Positions 10,565 through 62,575 of a stretch of DNA of 64,000 nt are shown one piece after another (position 1 is the stretch's first letter; every line of letters starts with the position of its first letter). Below the pieces are notes generated by a model, which saw nothing but the letters and a program-made list of their open reading frames with translations, ran no database searches and was not told where the DNA came from. The position numbers were made by a program, and so were the translations under genes. Source of the stretch: Pyrocephalus nanus (Eukaryota > Chordata > Aves > Passeriformes > Tyrannidae). The stretch covers positions 1,795,533-1,859,532 of the forward strand of contig CM076260.1 of NCBI GenBank assembly GCA_038380795.1, written 5' to 3'.

Positions 10565-12350
10565 AAGTAATTCCTGGGAAATCCTAAGTAACTCCTGGGA
10601 AATCCCAAGTAACTCCTGGGAAATCCTAAGTAACTCCTGGGAAATCCCAAGTAACTCCTAGGAAATCCTAAGTAACTCCTGGGAAATCCCATGTAACTCC
10701 TGGGAAATCCCAAGTAACTCCTGGGAAATCCCAAGTAACTCCTGGGAAATCCCAAGTAACTCCTGGGAAATCCCAAGTAACTCCTGGGAAATCCTAAGTA
10801 ACTCCTGGGAAATCCCAAGTAACTCCTGGGAAATCCTAAGTAACTCCTGGGAAATCCCAAGTAATTCCTGGGAAATCCTAAGTAACTCCTGGGAAATCCC
10901 AAGTAACTCCTGGGAAATCCCAAGTAACTCCTGGGAAATCCCAAGTAACTCCTGGGAAATCCCAAGTAACTCCTGGGAAATCCCAAGTAACTCCTGGGAA
11001 ATCCCAAGTAACTCCTGGGAAATCCCAAGTAACTCCTGGGAAATCCCAAGTAACTCCTGGGAAATCCCAAGTAACTCCTGGGAAATCCTAAGTAACTCCT
11101 GGGAAATCCCAAGTAACTCCTGGGAAATCCCAAGTAACTCCTGGGAAATCCCAAGTAACTCCTGGGAAATCCCAAGTAACTCCTGGGAAATCCTAAGTAA
11201 CTCCTGGGAAATCCCAAGTAACTCCTAGGAAATCCTAAGTAACTCCTGGGAAATCCCATGTAACTCCTGGGAAATCCCAAGTAACTCCTGGGAAATCCCA
11301 AGTAACTCCTGGGAAATCCCAAGTAACTCCTGGGAAATCCCAAGTAACTCCTGGGAAATCCCAAGTAACTCCTGGGAAATCCCAAGTAACTCCTGGGAAA
11401 TCCTAAGTAACTCCTGGGAAATCCCAAGTAATTCCTGGGAAATCCTAAGTAACTCCTGGGAAATCCCAAGTAACTCCTGGGAAATCCCAAGTAACTCCTG
11501 GGAAATCCCAAGTAACTCCTGGGAAATCCCAAGTAACTCCTGGGAAATCCCAAGTAACTCCTGGGAAATCCCAAGTAACTCCTGGGAAATCCCAAGTAAC
11601 TCCTGGGAAATCCCAAGTAACTCCTGGGAAATCCCAAGTAACTCCTGGGAAATCCCAAGTAACTCCTGGGAAATCCCAAGTAACTCCTGGGAAATCCCAA
11701 GTAACTCCTGGGAAATCCCAAGTAACTCCTGGGAAATCCCATGTAACTCCTGGGAAATCCCAAGTAACTCCTGGGAAATCCCATGTAACTCCTGGGAAAT
11801 CCCAAGTAACTCCTGGGAAATCCTAAGTAACTCCTGGGAAATCCCAAGTAACTCCTGGGAAATCCCATGTAACTCCTGGGAAATCCCAAGTAACTCCTGG
11901 GAAATCCTAAGTAACTCCTGGGAAATCCCATGTAACTCCTGGGAAATCCCAAGTAATTCCTGGGAAATCCTAAGTAACTCCTGGGAAATCCCATGTAACT
12001 CCTGGGAAATCCCAAGTAACTCCTGGGAAATCCCAAGTAACTCCTGGGAAATCCCAAGTAACTCCTGGGAAATCCCAAGTAACTCCTGGGAAATCCCAAG
12101 TAACTCCTGGGAAATCCCATGTAACTCCTGGGAAATCCTAAGTAACTCCTGGGAAATCCTAAGTAACTCCTGGGAAATCCCAAGTAACTCCTGGGAAATC
12201 CCAAGTAACTCCTGGGAAATCCCAAGTAACTCCTGGGAAATCCCAAGTAACTCCTGGGAAATCCCAAGTAACTCCTGGGAAATCCCATGTAACTCCTGGG
12301 AAATCCCAAGTTACTCCTGGGAAATCCCAAGGAACTCCTGGGAAATCCTA
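10565..12350. repeat. 21-bp minisatellite, ~84 copies, NF-kappaB-like decamer per unit
   Basis: Units of exactly 21 bp: AACTCCT then GGGAAATCCC then AAGT. Length is constant across about 1.78 kb, so one minus frame is open for 589 codons of a seven-residue repeat (GFPRSYL); this is a consequence of 21 being a multiple of three, not evidence of a gene. Variants are few: CCTAAG (about 16), CCCATG, AATTCC and CTAGG. GGGAAATCCC fits GGGRNWYYCC. Rare variants recur at 567 bp (27 units), showing internal block duplication. Confidence 0.97.
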
Positions 12351-13139
12351 CACCGTGTCCACGCTCCGTTCCCTATGGCTTTGTAGGAAAATAACCCAGG
12401 AGGAGGGAATTTTGAGATCAGACTGCACCTCTGGGTTTGGGCACATCCCTTTGCCCCCCATCCCTTATTCTGGCACACAAATCCAGTATTTGGGAAGTGC
12501 TAAGACTTCATGGAGCTCAGGAATTCTGCACAAAACTCCTCGGGGGAAAATCTCCCGATTTCCACATTATTTTTTAAAACCACGCCCGATTTGGATCCAA
12601 AAGAGAAGAAATAACGAAAATCTACCAAACTACCCCCCTGAAGTGGTTGATTCCCTGCACTGTTTACACCTCATTCCTCGCTTCCATCTCTCCAGGAATC
12701 ACTTTCCGCTTTCTTTTACACAAAGGTTGCCAAAGATGCGGAGATGCCTCACGACACACCCGTCCCCTTTTGTTTTGCAATTTACCCGCCTTCTTTTAAC
12801 TCCCAACCGCGCTCGACTGGAAACCCAAGGAAGAAAAAAAAGCCCCAGTTAATATGGGAAGAGCAAGTATTCCACAGGGACCCCGGTGACTCAGGCTTTC
12901 ATGAGGCAGGGATATAATTTTCTGGATGAGGAAGCTCGACAAATCTTTTCTCACCCTCCAACCTTTCCACCACCACACAAAAAAAAAAAGGAATTGATTT
13001 TTCAATTATTTGTCCTTAAGAAACAAGCCCGGGCTGGATCACAACTAACTAATGGCTGAGGAAAAGGAGGGGAAGAGCTGGGTGAAAAAAAGCTGGAAAA
13101 CACAAGAGAAATTCCCGGGTTTTATGGGATTTTACTCAC
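12351..13139. other. Unique sequence of intron 9 next to exon 9
   Basis: No repeat copy recognised. Begins right after the minisatellite and runs to the exon 9 donor. Confidence 0.5.
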
Positions 13140-55287
<42,148 letters not shown>

Positions 55288-55440
55288 CCCGGCGGGTCCC
55301 GCGGCCTCTCCTGCCGCCGCCCCCGCCGCCGCCGTAAAGTGACACCGCCCGCGCCGCCGTAAAGCGGCACCGCCCGCGCCGTCGCGAAAGCGCCGTGAAA
55401 GGGGCGGGAATGTTGCAGTGTCGCCGTTGACCGCCGGGGG
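55288..55440 (-). promoter_or_regulatory. ELP3: CpG-rich ELP3 5' UTR / core promoter region
   Basis: Just upstream of the ELP3 start the sequence becomes very CpG-rich. A 25-bp element with GCCGCCGTAAAG is repeated twice (GTAAAG at 55334 and 55359), with a third, degenerate copy (GTCGCGAAAG) after it. GGGGCGGG at 55401-55408 is a GC box (Sp/KLF type), and the overlapping GGCGGGAA at 55403-55410 fits an E2F site. No TATA box is seen, as expected for a housekeeping CpG-island promoter. The transcription start cannot be placed from sequence alone. The G-rich minisatellite begins immediately outside this block. Confidence 0.7.
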
Positions 55441-55920
55441 GCGCCGTGAGGGGAATGGGGGGGCGTGAGGGGGAAATACGGGGGCCGTGAGGGAAATGGG
55501 GGCGCCGTGAGGGGAATGGGGGCGCCGTGAGGGGAATGGGGGGGCGTGAGGGGAATGGGGGGGCGTGAGGGGAATGGGGGGGCGTGAGGGGAATGGAGGG
55601 GAAGCCGTGAAGGGAATAGGGGGGCGTGAGGGGTAAATGAGGGGGCCATGAGGGGAATGGGGGCGCTGTGAGGGGAATGGGGGACCGTGAGGGGAATGGG
55701 GGCGCTGTGAGGGGAATGGGGGACCGTGAGGGGAATGGGGGGCTGTGAGGGGAATGGGGGGCGGTGTGAGGGGAATGGGGGCCATGAGGGGAATTGGGGG
55801 GGGCTGTGAGGGGAATGGAGGGGAAGCCGTGAAGGGAATGGGGGGCTGTGAGTGGGATGGAGGGGCTGTGAGGGGAATGGGAGTCCATGAGGGAAATGGA
55901 GGGCCGTGAGGGGATGGGGG
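55441..55920. repeat. G-rich promoter-proximal minisatellite
   Basis: About 480 bp of imperfect units of roughly 18-26 bp built around GTGAGGGGAATGGGGG, with GCC, GCG or GCT interruptions. The plus strand has runs of four to seven G in nearly every unit, so it has strong G-quadruplex potential. It begins about 150 bp upstream of the ELP3 start codon, next to the CpG-rich promoter. Confidence 0.9.
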
Positions 55921-56064
55921 CTGGGGGGTGGGCATGGGAGTGGTTGGGGGTCCCTGGGGTGCCCCCTGGCCGCCCCCATCACTGTGCCCTGTGTTCAATG
56001 TCCCCTCCCCGGTGAAATGATAGGGGTTTGATGGTGTTTGTCGGGGCTGCGGAGCCAGCGGTCA
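55921..56064. other. Short unique gap upstream of ELP3
   Basis: Separates the G-rich minisatellite from the octamer array; nothing recognised. Confidence 0.4.
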
Positions 56065-56780
56065 AGTCACAGAGTCAGGGAAACGGAATTGTGGAATCAG
56101 GGAATCACGGAGTCACAGAATTACAGAGTCACAGAGTCAGGGAAACAGGGAATCGTGGAATCAGGGAATCACGGAGTCACAGAATTACAGAGTCACAGAG
56201 TCAGGGAAACAGGGAATCGTGGAATCAGGGAATCACGGAGTCACAGAATTACAGAGTCACAGAGTCAGGGAAACAGGGAATCGTGGAATCAGGGAATCAC
56301 GGAGTCACAGAATTACAGAGTCACAGAGTCAGAATCACAGAACCAGAGAATCAGTCACAGACTCAGGATCAGGGAATCACAGAGAGTCACAGAGTCATGG
56401 AATCCTGGAATCACAAAATAACAAAATCACATACTCTCAGAATGACAGAATCGTGGAATCGCAGTCATGGAATTGCAGAATCACACAATAACGGAATAAC
56501 AGACACACAAAATCACAGACTCATGGACTCTCAGAATCACAGACACACAAAATCACAGAATTACAGAATCACAGACCCACAGACTCAGGGATTTTCAGAA
56601 TCACAGAGTTATGAAATCAGTCACGGAATCGCAGTGTCACAAAACTACAATCAAAATTACAGAACCATGGAATCACAGAGTCATGGACTCACAGAATCAC
56701 AGAGTCACAGAATCCAAAGATCACAGACTCAGAGTTAGGAAATCACGGCGTGACAGGTCCACAGAATCTCAGTGTCACAG
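56065..56780. repeat. Octamer array organised in 64-bp (8 x 8) units
   Basis: Built from octamers such as CAGAGTCA, GGGAAACA, GGGAATCG, TGGAATCA, CGGAGTCA and CAGAATTA. From 56065 to about 56330 the same eight octamers follow in fixed order in four 64-bp units; the rest is degenerate. It ends at a minus-oriented CR1, so it is an expanded CR1 tail. Confidence 0.9.
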
Positions 56781-57290
56781 AGTAACCAAATGGTTCAGGT
56801 CAGAAGGGACCAGAGTGGGTCATCTGGTCCCCACTCTTTGCTCAAGCAGGGCCATCCCAGAGCACAGGGCACAGGATTGTCCAAACAGGGCTGGAATATC
56901 TCCAGTCAAGGAGACTCCACACCCTCTCTGGTCTCTTTAGAGCTGGGTCATTACACAGCAAAGTTCTTCCTCATGTCCAGGTGGAACCTCCTGGACATCG
57001 GTTTCTGCCCATTCCCTCTTGTCCCATTGCTGCCCCAACCCTGAGCAGAGCTTGGTCCATCCTCTGCCCCCTCCCTGCAGACCCTACAGACATGGATGAG
57101 GTCCCCTCTCAGTGTCTGCTCTGGAGGCTGAACAGCCCCGGCTCCCTCAGCCTTTCCTGGTCACAGAGTTGTTCCAGTCCCTTCAGCATCTTTGTTTCCC
57201 TCCACTGGACCTGCTCCAGGAGCTCCATGTCCCTCCTGTCCTGAGGAGCCCAGGGCTGGACACATCCCTGGACACGACCCTATGGCTGCT
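56781..57290 (-). mobile_element. CR1 fragment, older subfamily
   Basis: Includes AAATGGTTCAGGTCAGAAGG, GGTGGAACCTCCTGGACATC, GGAGGCTGAACAGCCCCGGC and CCTCCACTGGACCTGCTCCA. Confidence 0.85.
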
Positions 57291-57739
57291 CTCATGGCTG
57301 ATGGCTAAAAGAGGAGAAGGTAAAAATCCATCTGTTTCCAGTTCCCAGTGGTGGGATCATCCTGTTTACCCCACCCACCCCCAGCTTTCCCTGGGATCTT
57401 CTATCAGTCTTCTTCCCACTTTGGCACAGCCCACGGATATCCCGGGAATCCCCCTGAGGGACCCCCCCGCCAGCCTGAGGGCCCTGCGCCTCTGTCAGCG
57501 CTAGGTGGTAGCAAAGCATCGAGATGAGGAGGGGAAAACAGGCTGTGCTTTCCTGAAAAAAGGCTGAAAATCCCGCCTGGAGATGTGCGGGAGCAGGGAG
57601 AGCGGAGCAGGGGGTGGTGGGAGGGAGCAGGGGAGGGGATCAGAGGATTTGAGGGGAGAGGATGAGGAGAGGGAAGGGCTTCGGGGGGTCTGAGGGGTGT
57701 TGTGTTTGCACAGTGCTGGGATGGTGGGAGGGGAACAGG
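57291..57739. other. Unrecognised sequence
   Basis: G-rich toward 57590-57700; no gene recognised. Confidence 0.35.
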
Positions 57740-58170
57740 TGAGAGTTTCAAGGAGAAAGGTTCAAACTGGGTGTAAGGAGGAATTTTTTTCATCACCAGA
57801 CCAGCCAAGGGGATATCAGGAAAAGGTTCTTCCCCCAGAGGGTGGTTGGGCACTGAACAGGCTCCCCAGGGCAGTGGGCACAGCCCCAAGGCTGCCAGAG
57901 CTCAAGGACTGTTTGGACAGCAGGGAAAGAGTGGGATTATTGGGGTGTCCTGTGCAGGGCCAGGGGTTGGACTGGGTGATCCTCGTGGGTCCCTTCCAAC
58001 TCAGGACATCCCATGACTCCCCAAGGGTCAGAGTGTGTTGCCCAAAGTTGTTATCTCCTCCTTTGGAGGATCTGAAGACCCTCAGCCACCTGGGATGATC
58101 CCGGAGCTGCCCCTGCTTTGAGCAGGAGGTTGGACCGGGGACCTCCCGGGGTCCCTTCCAGTCCAAATTC
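57740..58170 (+). mobile_element. Two adjacent CR1 3' ends
   Basis: First (57740-58020) ends GTGGGTCCCTTCCAACTCAG, with TGTCCTGTGCAGGGCCAGGG before it. Second (58040-58170) has GCTTTGAGCAGGAGGTTGGA and GGGGTCCCTTCCAGTCCAAA. They belong to different CR1 subfamilies. Confidence 0.8.
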
Positions 58171-58890
58171 TTATAAAATGAGCTTGGAATTCTCCCATGA
58201 ATCTCCAGTGGCTTCTAGAGCCCACATCAGCTTTAACATCCACAGCTTCTGGAGACAGAGAATTCCAAAGCTGAATTGCATCCCTTGTGGGGAACTACTT
58301 TTTTTGTTTGTTTTTTTTTTTTTGCTGTGAGCCAGAGCCTTGCTGATGCCACCAGCTCCCAAATTTCCTCGCTGATGGTGTCCTGGTCAACCTCTGGATC
58401 CTGGTGGATCCTGTGAGCAGAGGGGGAGAGAACAAGCAGCAAGCAAAAAGCAGGCCTCCAGAATTTGGATAAAATCCAGAATGATGGATAAAACTGAAGG
58501 GAGACGCTGGAAATGGCCACGGGATGCGGTCTTGGGATTTGTGGGCTGGTAAAAAGCTTTCCATGCAAACCTCTGGGTCTGTGGGCTGACATGAAGATTT
58601 TGGGGATCACGGTCAGGACTGGGCACTGAGGGGCCAGCAGGGGTTTCAGGGAGGGAAGGAGCCAAATGGTCCTCTATCCATGATCATCCCACCTTCCTCC
58701 CCTCCCTGGGTGGCTTTGGCACCATCCCCCTGGGAACAGGTTGAAACTCAGGGCTGTCCATGTGCCTGGCCTTTGGAATTGCAGCAATTCCTGCCCCTGA
58801 GTTGTTTGGTGGAACTCAGCTGCAGGATGTTATTGAGGATGGCATGGAGCACGGGATGGGCAGGATACCTGTGTGAGGTGCACAGTAATT
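58171..58890. other. Unrecognised sequence
   Basis: No gene or known repeat recognised; T tract near 58300-58322. Confidence 0.35.
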
Positions 58891-58894
58891 TATT

Positions 58895-59455
58895 ATATTT
58901 TTTATTATTATTTTATTTTTATTTTTAATTTTTATTTTATTTCTTATTTTATTTATTTTTTATTTTAGTTTTATTTTTAGTTTATTTTTAGTTTATTTTT
59001 TGGTTTTATTTTTAATTTTTAGTTTATTTTTTGGTTTTATTTTTAATTTTTTATTTCATGTAAAATTTTTTATTTATTTTATTTTAATTTTTAATTTATT
59101 TAGTAACTTATTTTTTATTTTTATTTCATGTAAAAATTTTTATTTACTCTTATTTTAATTGTTATTTTAATTTTTATTTTAATTTTTACTTTAATTTAAA
59201 TTTATTTTAAATTTTTCTTTATTTTTATTTCTTTTTATTTTAGTTTTTTATTTAGTAATTTATTTTTATTTTACGTTTTATTTTTATTTTATTTTTTATT
59301 TTTATTTTATTTCTTTTCTATTTTTATTTAATTTTAAATCCTTATTTATTTTCATTCTTATTTTATTTAGTAATTAATTTTTAATTTTTATTTTACAATT
59401 TATTTTTTATTTTATTTCTCTTTTTTTTTAAATTTCTTTTTACTTTACAATAAGG
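58895..59455. repeat. A/T-only (TTTTA/TTTAT) tract
   Basis: About 560 bp of degenerate TTTTA, TTTAT and TTTTTAGT units with very few G or C bases. Confidence 0.95.
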
Positions 59456-59849
59456 TGATGGCTCTCAACACGTCAGCAGGGACAAGGTGCCTGACTCCAA
59501 ACCAATTCCCACATCCCTGCTCCTCCCTAAAAACAATCCCTCTCACCTGTGGCTGCCTCCTCATCTCAGCCCATCTTTACCGAGCTGAGCTTTGCTCTCT
59601 GTTCCTCATCAGCTCCATCGCTGATTAAAGCAACTTTTAATCAGGATTTAACTCCTCTCACCCACGGCCATCCTTAAATCCATTATCTGAAACTTCCCTC
59701 TCCAAACGTTCCCAACTCCGTGGCTCATCTCCCCCCTCCCCAGAAATCCTCACTCCAACCCAAGCTGCAGCTCCCGTGAGTTACACACAGTCCCTTTCCC
59801 AGAAATAATCAGGAAAAACTTCATTTTGGCTCCGGGGCCGAACTCCAAC
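59456..59849. other. Unique sequence
   Basis: No gene or repeat recognised. Confidence 0.35.
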
Positions 59850-61325
59850 CCCGCGGTCCCTCCGGTCCAGGCACCCCAGGGAGCTGCGGGAGAAGCTTCG
59901 GGCTGGGCTGGGGGGAAAGCTCCGGCCTGAGGGGGGTTTGGAGGGTCGGGGTTTGCTCCCCACCCCTCAACGGAGCTGTAGCCCGGGGCTCAATATCCCA
60001 ATCCCGCTCCTGCCGCTGGAATTCAGCTGATGCAGGGGCCTCTGGGCTTCCAAAGGCTGTGAGATCCACGGGGCAGGAGCTGGGAATGCCGGGCCGGGCT
60101 GGGGGCAAAGCTCTGGCAGGACGGGGGTTGCCCCCCACCCCTCACCAGGGCTCAACATCCCAATCTACCTCCTGCCTCTGGAATTCAGCTGATTGATTCA
60201 GTGGCCTCTGGGCTTCCAAAGGCACCTTCGCTTCTCCCCTCAAAGGCTGTGGCTGATGAGATCCACGGGGCAGGAGCTGGGAATGCCGGGCCGGGCTGGG
60301 GGCAAAGCTCCGGCCTGAGGGGGGTTTGGAGGGTCGGGGTTTGCTCCCCACCCCTTAGCAGGGCTGTAGCTCAACATCCCGATCCCGCTCCTGCCGCTGG
60401 AATTCAGCTGATTGATTCAGTGGCCTCTGGGCTTCCAAAGGCTGTGAGATCCACGGGGCAGGAGCTGGGAATGCCGGGCTGGGCTGGGGGGAGCAAAGCT
60501 CTGGCAGGACGGGATTTGGAGGGTCGGGGTTTGCTCCCCACCCCTCAGCAGGGCTGTAGCCCGGGGCTCAATATCCCAATCCCGCTCCTGCCGCTGGAAT
60601 TCAGCTGATTGATTCAGTGGCCTCTGGGCTTCCAAAGGCTGTGAGATCCACGGGGCAGGAGCTGGGAATGCTGGGCCAGGCTGGGGAGCAAAGCTCCGGC
60701 AGGACGGGGTTTGGAGGGCCGGGGTTTGCTCCCTACCCCTCACCGGGGCTCAACATCCCGATCCCGCTCCTGCCGCTGGAATTCAGCTGATTGATTCAGG
60801 GGCCTCTGGGCTTCCAAAGGCACCTTCGCTTCTCCACTCAAAGACTCTGGCTGATGAGATCCACGGGGCAGGAGCTGGGAATGCCGGGCCGGGCTGGGGG
60901 CAAAGCTCCGGCCCGAGGGGGATTTGGGGGGTCGGGGTTTGCTCCCCACCCCTCACCAGGGCTCAACATCCCGATCCCGCTCCTGCCTCTGGAATTCAGC
61001 TGATTGATTCAGTGGCCTCTGGGCTTCCAAAGGCACCTTCGCTTCTCCACTCAAAGACTCTGGCTGATGAGATCCACGGGGCAGGAGCTGGGAATGCCGG
61101 GCCGGGCTGGGGGCAAAGCTCCGGCCCGAGGGGGATTTGGGGGGTCGGGGTTTGCTCCCCACCCCTCACCAGGGCTCAACATCCCGATCCCGCTCCTGCC
61201 TCTGGAATTCAGCTGATTGATTCAGTGGCCTCTGGGCTTCCAAAGGCACCTTCGCTTCTCCCCTCAAAGGCTGTGGCTGATGAGATCCACGCGGCAGGAT
61301 CTGGGAATGCCGGGCCGGGCTGGGA
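59850..61325. repeat. GC-rich tandem array, seven to eight units of 160-220 bp
   Basis: GAATTCAGCTGA recurs at about 60020, 60181, 60401, 60598, 60779, 60992 and 61205. The last two intervals are exactly 213 bp and almost identical; earlier ones differ by presence or absence of a ~40-bp CACCTTCGCTTCTCC block. Units carry GTTTGCTCCCCACCCCTCA and GGCAGGAGCTGGGAATGCCG and are CpG-rich. Confidence 0.95.
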
Positions 61326-61490
61326 AATGCGCATCTACGAGGAAGGGCGAGGGCACAGCCGCCTCCTTCTGTTCTGGTTCGGCAGCTCCTTATCCGCCCG
61401 TCTGGAAACGCTCCAAGGCTGGGGGAACAACCTCCTGCCCCTGCAGATCAGCAGCCTGGGGGGAAAGTGGCTTCCAGCAGCTCCCAGGTG
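61326..61490 (+). other. Possible non-repetitive exon (divergent to ELP3)
   Basis: Where the array ends, sequence becomes unique and CpG-containing. It stays open on plus from an ATG at 61327 and reaches CCCAG/GTGAGG at 61488, a strong donor. No protein family recognised. In mammals NUGGC lies head-to-head with ELP3, but nothing here resembles it. Confidence 0.2.
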
Positions 61491-62394
61491 AGGGAGACTC
61501 TCCCTCTGGATTTTATTGCTCTCCACTGATTCAGATTCTGAGCCGTTTGGTGACCGCAGGAATGACGTCAGGTATGTTTTATGTTGGCTTTTACACACAG
61601 GACGTTCCACACGATGTGTTTCAGGTGTGTGTGATTTAATTCTGATTAATGGGATCCCACCAGGGCGTTGTGTTATCTCAGGGATAATCCCCTTGGCTTG
61701 GCACATCACCGTTTGTTAATTTACACCACCAGAACTACAAAAAACTTGATCAATCAGGGAAGGTCTAAGGTTTAAAATGCACAATGAGCATTTCTAGGAG
61801 CATGATCTGCTGCAGCAAAGGCACAGCAATGTCCAGGACTCACCTCCAGGATCCTGGGAGCTGGATGATTCCAGGGAATGTGGTCATTGGTGAGAAAGGA
61901 AAAGCATTGCTGCAGGGTTACAACCTTGCCTTGAGTGGCTGTTTGTGCCTCATGGAGACCAGAGAAAGAGCTGGAACAGCTCCTTAAGAAGCCAAGGAAG
62001 CACCCATGGAGCAATCCCTTTGCCTTGGTTTTCTGGGAATAAAAAAGGCCTGTGAGGAGAGATTTGGAATAGCAGGGAACGGTGCTGATGAATGCTTTGG
62101 CTGGGATTTGCCCCATCTCACTTCAGTCGCTCAACAATTGGCTTTCCTAATCAGAATTAATTAGTCAACAGATAATCAACAGATCCTAAAATCCACGAGG
62201 TGATTCCCACCTGCAAGTTCCTGGCTCAGCTGATCCTCTAAGAGGTGACAGCTCAGGCTTGTTAGTTCTTAGGCCGTCGTGGTTTCTGAGATGAACTCGT
62301 CCTTCCAAGCACTCAGGACAACTGGGAAAAGGAAACACCAAAGTCTGGGAGAGGGAGAGTTGCCCCATCAATGATTTGGAGCAATTTTGGGAAC
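61491..62394. other. Unique sequence
   Basis: No gene or repeat recognised. Confidence 0.35.
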
Positions 62395-62575
62395 AGTTTC
62401 TTCATGGGAAGGGTTGTAAACCACTGGAACACTCCCCACCCCTGGAAGTCTTCAAAAACACGTGGATGTGGCACCTGGGGATGTGATTTAAGGGTGAACT
62501 CAGGGGTGGTGCTGGTTGATGGTTGGACTTGATGATCTTGAAGGTCTTTTCCAGCCTTAATGATGCTGGGATTTT
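62395..62575 (+). mobile_element. CR1 3'-end fragment
   Basis: Has CACTGGAACACTCCCCACCC and GATGATCTTGAAGGTCTTTT with CCAGCCTTAATGAT. Confidence 0.85.

Noticed and set aside
10561..12330. 589-codon minus-strand open frame of a seven-residue repeat
   Set aside because: It exists only because the 21-bp unit is a multiple of three and lacks a stop. No splice or start context, no family; it is a minisatellite in an intron.
1..13139. ELP3 exon 10 and later exons
   Set aside because: Looked for the expected continuation (EFFENPAF, LYPTLVIRG) on the minus strand and did not find it; it must lie beyond position 1.
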